Assembly (NCBI GenBank): GCA_945614335.1
Contig: CALZAP010000092.1
Location: 1-6,299, forward strand
Reading direction: 5' to 3'
From: an uncultured Prevotella sp.
GTDB taxonomy: Bacteria; Bacteroidota; Bacteroidia; Bacteroidales; Bacteroidaceae
DNA length: 6,299 bases
How positions within the stretch are numbered: the stretch's first letter is position 1; each line of letters opens with the position of its first letter. A program made the position numbers and the translations under genes. The notes under the pieces are model-generated. The model had not been told where the DNA came from and did not search any database. It saw only the letters and a list, made by a program, of their open reading frames with translations. Shown here piece after piece: positions 5,748-6,299 of the stretch.

Positions 5748-6299
5748 ATGAAAAGTGTTGTATTGACCATATTTCTGTGCTTTTGCTCCTGCGGCATGTC
5801 TATGGCGCAGGGAGAGACCGGTGGCGCTGATACTGTTGTGGCTGATACGACTGTGGTGAAGAAGAAGTCGTGGTTTGACAAGTTTCTCGACTATTTCAAC
5901 GACGCCAACAAAAACAAGAAACACAAGAAGTTTGACTTCAGCGTTATCGGCGGTCCGCACTACAACTCAGACATCAAGTTCGGACTGGGACTTGTGGCTG
6001 CCGGACTTTACCGCACCTGTCCCTCCGACACACTCCTGCCGCCATCCAACGTCTCGTTGTTCAGCGATGTCTCCACCGTGGGATTCTACCTCCTCGGCAT
6101 TCGCGGCACAAACATCTTCCCTCAGGACAAGTCGCGACTGAAATACACAGTATACTTCTTCTCTTTCCCTTCCGGCTTCTGGGGAATAGGCTATGACAGC
6201 TGCGACAACGACGACAACGGTTCGGAAATGAAACGATGGCAGGCGAGGATTAAGGCGTCGTATGCTGTGAGACTTTCAAAGAACCTCTACCTCGGACCG
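5748..6299 (+). CDS. BamA/TamA (Omp85)-family outer-membrane barrel protein lacking POTRA domains, 3' end cut by window edge
   Basis: The frame is open from the ATG at 5748 to the right edge: 184 codons, no stop. Residues 1-20 form a signal peptide ending SMA-Q. Three Cys in its core (11, 13, 15) make a lipoprotein signal possible, but there is no good lipobox. Residues 22-61 are a short linker that turns basic (KKKSWFDKF, then NKNKKHKK). Barrel-like strands then begin at once: FDFSVIGGPHYNSDIKFGLG (62-81), VSTVGFYLLGIRGTNIF (108-124), LKYTVYFFSFPSGFWGIGYD (131-150), with the last resembling the GIG-D motif of surface-antigen barrels. No space is left for POTRA domains, so this looks like the POTRA-less Omp85 type known in Bacteroidetes. 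The missing C-terminal half would hold the remaining strands and the diagnostic L6 loop motif. It lies 4 bp after the PCMD-like gene and is surely co-transcribed with it. Confidence 0.8.
   Translation, partial: MKSVVLTIFLCFCSCGMSMAQGETGGADTVVADTTVVKKKSWFDKFLDYFNDANKNKKHKKFDFSVIGGPHYNSDIKFGLGLVAAGLYRTCPSDTLLPPSNVSLFSDVSTVGFYLLGIRGTNIFPQDKSRLKYTVYFFSFPSGFWGIGYDSCDNDDNGSEMKRWQARIKASYAVRLSKNLYLGP

Noticed and set aside
1..6299. Mobile element, CRISPR array, tRNA or defence system
   Set aside because: No transposase or integrase domain, no terminal repeats with target duplication, no regularly spaced repeats and no tRNA cloverleaf were seen on either strand.

Overview
The window looks like ordinary chromosomal DNA from a member of the Bacteroidetes, probably Prevotellaceae or a close relative. 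Three lines of evidence point there. All three intergenic promoters I can see carry the TAnnTTTG -7 element typical of this phylum. None of the starts has a clear Shine-Dalgarno sequence; most have A/T-rich leaders. The genes are also phylum-typical: a PheS with a four-cysteine insertion, a PCMD-like secreted protein, a POTRA-less Omp85-like barrel and a DUF4348-like lipoprotein. The genus is an inference.

Layout. On the minus strand, from about 1755 leftwards, lie a lipoprotein of unknown function and then murB (UDP-N-acetylenolpyruvoylglucosamine reductase, type I), which runs off the left edge. They are 13 bp apart and look co-transcribed. A 123-bp divergent promoter region (1756-1878) separates them from a plus-strand run: pheS (phenylalanyl-tRNA synthetase alpha chain), an MFS transporter 42 bp downstream, and recX, whose ATG overlaps the transporter's stop codon. 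After a 104-bp gap with its own promoter comes a second plus-strand unit: a secreted PCMD-like protein and, 4 bp later, a barrel-only BamA/TamA-family outer-membrane protein that is cut by the right edge.

How the genes relate. murB makes a peptidoglycan precursor in the cytoplasm and its partner is a membrane-anchored lipoprotein. pheS, the transporter and recX are functionally unrelated and are probably linked only by transcription. The last two genes encode exported envelope proteins and could act together, but their role is unknown.

No mobile element, CRISPR array, tRNA, rRNA or defence system is visible. The points most worth a second look are an apparent two-fold internal repeat in the lipoprotein, the secreted-protein/POTRA-less-barrel pair, the tightly packed divergent promoters, and the heptamer-repeat hairpin after pheS. 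I see no convincing sign of a wholly new system.
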